In this document: positions 60,490 to 64,000 of the stretch, piece after piece | How the letters are laid out: every line of letters starts with the position of its first letter | Numbering within the stretch: the first letter of the stretch is position 1 | Assembly (NCBI RefSeq): GCF_001988955.1 | Contig: NZ_CP014263.1 | Location: 5,243,501 to 5,307,500, forward strand | DNA length: 64,000 nucleotides | Reading direction: 5' to 3' | Source of the DNA: Spirosoma montaniterrae | Lineage (GTDB): Bacteria > Bacteroidota > Bacteroidia > Cytophagales > Spirosomataceae | Made by a program: the position numbers and the translations under genes | The notes under the pieces: model-generated | The model's input: the letters and a program-made list of their open reading frames with translations, nothing else | The model's database searches: none | Told to the model about the DNA's origin: nothing

Positions 60490-61314
60490 ATGCCTTACGG
60501 ACTACTGAACGGGAAGCGCGGAATTATTTCTGGCGCACTGAATGACCAATCGATTGCCTGGAAAATCGCGCTGAAAGCGAAAGAAGAAGGGGCAACGTTC
60601 ACGCTCACCAATGCCCCCATTGCCATGCGTATGGGAGCCATTCGGGATTTGGCCGAACAAACCGGAGCGGAAATTATTCCGGCAGATGCTACCTCAACCG
60701 AAGACCTCGACAAACTCTTCACGCAATCGCAGGAGGTGCTGGGCGGGAAAGTCGATTTTGTGTTGCATAGCATCGGTATGAGTCCGAACATCCGCAAAGG
60801 CAAAGCCTACACTGACCTGAACTACGAATGGCTGAAGCAAACGATTGATATTTCGGCAGTATCGTTCCATAAAATGATGCAGTCGGCCTACAAACTCGAC
60901 GCCATCAGCGAATGGGGTTCGGTGGTTGCCCTTACCTATATGGCCGCGCAACGGACGTTCCCATTTTATACCGATATGGCCGACGCCAAGGCCCTGCTCG
61001 AATCTATTGCCCGCAGCTTTGGCTATCGCTACGGTCGCTACCGGCACGTGCGCGTCAATACTGTTTCGCAGTCGCCCACGCCTACCACGGCGGGCAGCGG
61101 CATAGGTGGTTTCGACCGCTTTTTTGATTTTGCTGATAAAACCGCCCCACTCGGCAACGCCACTGCCGACCAGTGTGCCGACTACTGCATTACCCTCTTC
61201 TCCGACCTGACCCGCATGGTTACGATGCAAAACCTGTTCCACGACGGCGGTTTCAGCATGACCGGCATTTCGGAGGAGGTAATGGAATTGATAAACCGTC
61301 CGAACCAGGATTAG
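60490..61314 (+). CDS. fabI: Enoyl-[acyl-carrier-protein] reductase
   Basis: FabI carries out the last step of each fatty-acid elongation round with NADH. The 274-residue product has the FabI-type nucleotide region GKRGIISGALNDQSIAWKIALKAKEEGA, FVLHSIGMSPN, the catalytic Y-x6-K in FYTDMADAKALLES and the substrate loop after VSQSPTPTTAGSGI. The C-terminus ends RPNQD; the last three residues and stop are encoded by the AACCAGGATTAG repeat arm at 61302. Upstream lies a strong dyad. Confidence 0.93.
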   Translation: MPYGLLNGKRGIISGALNDQSIAWKIALKAKEEGATFTLTNAPIAMRMGAIRDLAEQTGAEIIPADATSTEDLDKLFTQSQEVLGGKVDFVLHSIGMSPNIRKGKAYTDLNYEWLKQTIDISAVSFHKMMQSAYKLDAISEWGSVVALTYMAAQRTFPFYTDMADAKALLESIARSFGYRYGRYRHVRVNTVSQSPTPTTAGSGIGGFDRFFDFADKTAPLGNATADQCADYCITLFSDLTRMVTMQNLFHDGGFSMTGISEEVMELINRPNQD

Positions 61315-61423
61315 CCAGGATTTGCACGATTAAACAGGACTCTACGCTGCGCTTGTTTGACAATCCAGTAAGCGCAGCGCATAAATCCTGTTTAATCGTA
61401 CAAATCCTGGCTAATCCTGGTTC
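61302..61423. repeat. Inverted repeat, AACCAGGATTAG family, between fabI and sbcC
   Basis: Left arm from 61302 (GAACCAGGATTAGCCAGGATTTG...CTACGCTGCGCTTG) pairs with the right arm ending at 61423 over about 54 nt, with a few mismatches and a short loop. It is closely related to the dyad at 15184-15471 but lacks the long inner part. It contains the stop of fabI on the left and the stop of sbcC on the right, so both convergent genes end inside it. Confidence 0.92.
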
Positions 61424-64000
61424 AGATGGTTCAGAATCCTAACCCGGCTGTTGCCATCATTACCTTTCTCAACCTGAATCTGAACACTGATGCGCTCCTT
61501 GATCTCGTGGCGATGCGAGATGATACCGATGGTTTTCTGACTGTCCTGCTGCAATTTTTCGAGCATGACAATCGCTGTGTCGAGGCTTTCGGGATCGAGC
61601 GTACCGAAGCCTTCATCTACGAATAGGCTATCGATCTGTACGTTCTGTGACGCTAAGTCAGACAGGGCCAATGCCAGCCCTAAACTTAGCGTGAAGGTTT
61701 CGCCCCCCGACAGGCTCGTGACTGTGCGTTCGGCCCCGCCCTGATACTGGTCAACTACATAGAGTTCGTCCTGTCCGTCGCGCGGTTTTAGCAACAAGTA
61801 GCGGTCAGAGAGGTCACGCAGGCGTCTATTGGCAAGGCCGATAAGTTGCGAGAGCGTCAGGCTTTGGGCAAATCGGCTGTATTCGTCGCCTTTTGCGCTG
61901 CCAATAAGCCGGTTTAGTTCGCGCCAGGGCAACGCTTCGTTGGTGAGCGTCGTTAGCTCGGCGGTTAGTTTTTGCTGCCGTTTCTGCTCCTTATCGTTGC
62001 TCAGCAACTGTGCTTTCACGTTGCCTAACTGCTCGGTTTTCTGCCGTTGCTCTTTCTCCAGGTCCTTCACTTTTTGCTGAACCTCAGCCGCTGGCAAGTC
62101 GGTTTTACGCGCTTCCTGGGCGGCTTTTTGCTTCGCCTTTTCCTGTCCCACACGGAGCGACAGGCTCAGAGCCTCGTCGGCCAGAATGCGTTGTTCCTCC
62201 TGGAGTTGCCGTAGCATTGGGGTATCGAGCAGGCATTGCCGGGCTGTGGCCGCGTCGGGTAAGCTACGGGCTGTAAGTTGCGGTTGAAGTTGGCCTTCCA
62301 GTTTCTCGATTTGGCTACTGGCGTTGTCATACGCCTTCGTGGTCTGGTTTAACAACCCTTGTTGCGTGGCAATCTCGGACTGAAATTGATTGAACTGTTG
62401 CAGCAATTGGGCGCAGCGTTCTTTTACGTCGTCAGCATCATAGCGTTCCTGCTTTTGTTGTTGCAATTGACCTATTAAGTCGGTGCTTTCCCGCACGGTC
62501 TGTAAGTCGTCGGTTAGGCGGTCGAGCATTTTCTCTTCTTCCCAAAGCGATAACAGCAAGGCCAGTTCTTTACGCTCGGCTTCGGCCATAAGCTGCATAT
62601 CTTTAAGGGCTTCGAGTTGCAGTTCCGCTTCGCTCGTCACTATTGCCAATTGCTCCGAAATCAGTTGCTTATTAGTCGTAAATACTTTCCGTAATGTTTG
62701 CCGCTGCACATCAAGTTGATTGCTTTCTGCTTTTGCCGATACGAGCTGATTATTTAGTGTTTCGCATTCGTCTTCCTTGTTTTTGATGTCTTCGGCCAGC
62801 AAGCGTAATTGCACGTCGATGGTGCCGGTTTTCTGTATGTAATGCTGGGCATACGGGTGGTCGATTGAACCACACAACGGGCACGGTTCACCTGATGTTA
62901 AACCCTTTCGGAGTTCGTCTAAATTGACTTCTTCTGCAATCCGAATCCGCTGCTGCTCCAATGCCCGCCGTTGCTCCTCAAGTTTGCTTAGTTCGGTCAG
63001 GAGTTGCTGGAGGGTGGGCTTATTGGCATCAACAAATGCTTGTTTTTCATCAATTAGCTTTTTCAGCTCCATGCCCTCAGCCAGCCGCTCCTGTTGCTGT
63101 TTTTGCAATTCGATGAGGGCCGAAAGCTGATTTTCGCGCTGAATGTGCCGTTCAATCTCGGCCCGTACCTGCTCAGGGGTCATTTGCGGGTATTCATCTT
63201 CGAGCTGCACCAACTGTACGCCAATCTTCTGCCGTCGGGCCATTGCCTGCCGTTCAATTTCGGCTGCGTCGGTAGGATCGAGATTCCGCAGCCAGACATC
63301 TTCGGCTGTCTCGACCAGGTTTTGAATACGATGCCGGGGCTGTATTAGCCGGTCCTGTTCAGACCGAATCTGCTGCATTAGGGCCAGTACTTCATCGCGG
63401 AATGCGTTCAGGTCAACATCAAACGTTTGCTGGTTTAAGGTTGGTTGCCGGGTCAGGCTTTGCGCCTGTACTACCAATGCATCTATTTTTCGTTGTATGT
63501 CCGAAATGGCTACCCGTGCCGTTTGCTGCTGCTCACCCGCCCGGTTGCGCTGTTCTTCTATATTCGCCAAATCCGACAAAGCAACGGTCAAATCAGCTAT
63601 AAGCTCATGTTGCCGGAGTCGTTCAGTTTGAGGAGCAAACGCGTCCTGTCGTTCGTTGAGCGCAATTTGTTGCAAAATCAAATTGGCCAACTCGTTCCTG
63701 GCCTGTGATTCATCGTCAACAAACCCTGATTCGTTTCGATACAGCAAAATCTCCTTCGCCAGATTCTTCAGCCTGGCTTCGATGGCCGTTCGCTGGTCGG
63801 TCAGTTCGCTTACACGCTCATCTGGGAGTAACTGAATCAGAGACGTCTCGCGTTGTTTATCACGAATCAGGTCATCATACTCACGGCTACGAATGTGCGC
63901 CCGTTGGCTGAGTTTTCGGTAGATGTCCGTTCCTGTAATCTGTTCCAGCAGTTTGCTCCGTTCGCCCGACGTAGCTTTCAGAAACTTGTCGAACGCGCCC
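61411..64000 (-). CDS. sbcC: SbcC exonuclease ATPase subunit (5' end beyond window)
   Basis: SbcC with the SbcD nuclease opens and cuts DNA hairpins and palindromes. The frame is open to the right edge; its first visible codons read GAFDKFLKATSGERSKLLEQITGTDIYRKLS, the family segment just after the N-terminal ATPase lobe. Then come a long coiled coil, the zinc hook GEPCPLCGSIDHPYAQ, a second coiled coil and the C-terminal lobe with LSGGETFTLSLGLALALSDLA, Walker B SLFVDEGFGTLDPESLD and the His switch ISHRHEI. It ends HLNQD within a repeat arm. sbcD is expected to the right. Confidence 0.92.
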   Translation of the reverse strand, partial: GAFDKFLKATSGERSKLLEQITGTDIYRKLSQRAHIRSREYDDLIRDKQRETSLIQLLPDERVSELTDQRTAIEARLKNLAKEILLYRNESGFVDDESQARNELANLILQQIALNERQDAFAPQTERLRQHELIADLTVALSDLANIEEQRNRAGEQQQTARVAISDIQRKIDALVVQAQSLTRQPTLNQQTFDVDLNAFRDEVLALMQQIRSEQDRLIQPRHRIQNLVETAEDVWLRNLDPTDAAEIERQAMARRQKIGVQLVQLEDEYPQMTPEQVRAEIERHIQRENQLSALIELQKQQQERLAEGMELKKLIDEKQAFVDANKPTLQQLLTELSKLEEQRRALEQQRIRIAEEVNLDELRKGLTSGEPCPLCGSIDHPYAQHYIQKTGTIDVQLRLLAEDIKNKEDECETLNNQLVSAKAESNQLDVQRQTLRKVFTTNKQLISEQLAIVTSEAELQLEALKDMQLMAEAERKELALLLSLWEEEKMLDRLTDDLQTVRESTDLIGQLQQQKQERYDADDVKERCAQLLQQFNQFQSEIATQQGLLNQTTKAYDNASSQIEKLEGQLQPQLTARSLPDAATARQCLLDTPMLRQLQEEQRILADEALSLSLRVGQEKAKQKAAQEARKTDLPAAEVQQKVKDLEKEQRQKTEQLGNVKAQLLSNDKEQKRQQKLTAELTTLTNEALPWRELNRLIGSAKGDEYSRFAQSLTLSQLIGLANRRLRDLSDRYLLLKPRDGQDELYVVDQYQGGAERTVTSLSGGETFTLSLGLALALSDLASQNVQIDSLFVDEGFGTLDPESLDTAIVMLEKLQQDSQKTIGIISHRHEIKERISVQIQVEKGNDGNSRVRILNHLNQD

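Overview
The window is chromosomal DNA from a member of the Bacteroidota, most likely a Cytophagales/Spirosomaceae-type bacterium (Spirosoma, Fibrella and relatives). The evidence is a SusC/SusD pair, a type IX secretion (T9SS) plug protein and a T9SS-sorted cargo protein, CrtZ, a DUF5916 outer-membrane protein, promoter boxes of the Bacteroidota form TTG-N17-23-TAnnTTTG, and many TTG starts without clear Shine-Dalgarno sites. The genus is an inference from gene content. Almost every stretch is coding, and most genes are housekeeping or envelope genes.

Layout. 1-2.8 kb: a DivIVA-like start at the left edge, a WD40 protein, an Sfp-type phosphopantetheinyl transferase, a repeat patch and a SirB1-like protein. 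2.9-6.0 kb: sugar-nucleotide genes galE-rfbB-rfbA. 6.4-9.2 kb: a small unknown protein, an AT-rich multi-pass membrane protein, a NarL-type histidine kinase and a LuxR-type regulator. 9.3-12.7 kb: cryptochrome DASH and a LemA-TPM-TPM group. 12.8-15.2 kb: a DUF5916 outer-membrane protein split by a frameshift. 15.5-26.6 kb: gmhA, a Wzi/RemB-like barrel, upp, then lolA, ftsK, pyrD and cysM on the minus strand, a LytTR regulator and fadD. 26.8 kb: tRNA-Thr(CGT). 27-34.5 kb: a frameshifted ABC-F ATPase, T9SS plug, accD, a radical SAM protein, a T9SS cargo protein and a crotonase. 34.6-40.8 kb: an NTF2-like protein, xylA, a DUF3052-like protein, GT3 glycogen synthase, glycosylasparaginase and a pentapeptide-repeat protein. 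40.9-46.2 kb: a defence-like block made of a fused nuclease/methylase/specificity enzyme (frameshifted) followed by a Pol-beta nucleotidyltransferase and an unknown 320-residue partner. 46.2-54.5 kb: purU, cutC, DUF2795, susD, susC, crtZ and an AlbA_2 protein. 54.4-64 kb: bioA, isoaspartyl peptidase, an Rpn-type nuclease, an NSUN-like RNA methylase, an alpha/beta hydrolase, fabI, and sbcC running off the right edge.

Two things stand out. First, the gaps between genes carry large near-perfect inverted repeats (stems of 14 to about 57 bp) built from a few vocabularies of short words. The long-arm kinds occur only downstream of at least one stop codon and never between divergent genes; one vocabulary supplies the last codons and stop (Asn-Gln-Asp-stop) of three unrelated proteins. 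A shorter sister element (GTAGAGACGCAA...TTGCGTCTC) also acts as a terminator-like hairpin and lies inside the ABC-F coding sequence. Second, the restriction-modification block ends in a tightly overlapping nucleotidyltransferase/partner pair of unknown role, the best candidate here for an undescribed protein system. Three genes are each broken by one base; two breaks share the octamer GGGGGCGA, so sequence error must be excluded before calling them pseudogenes.
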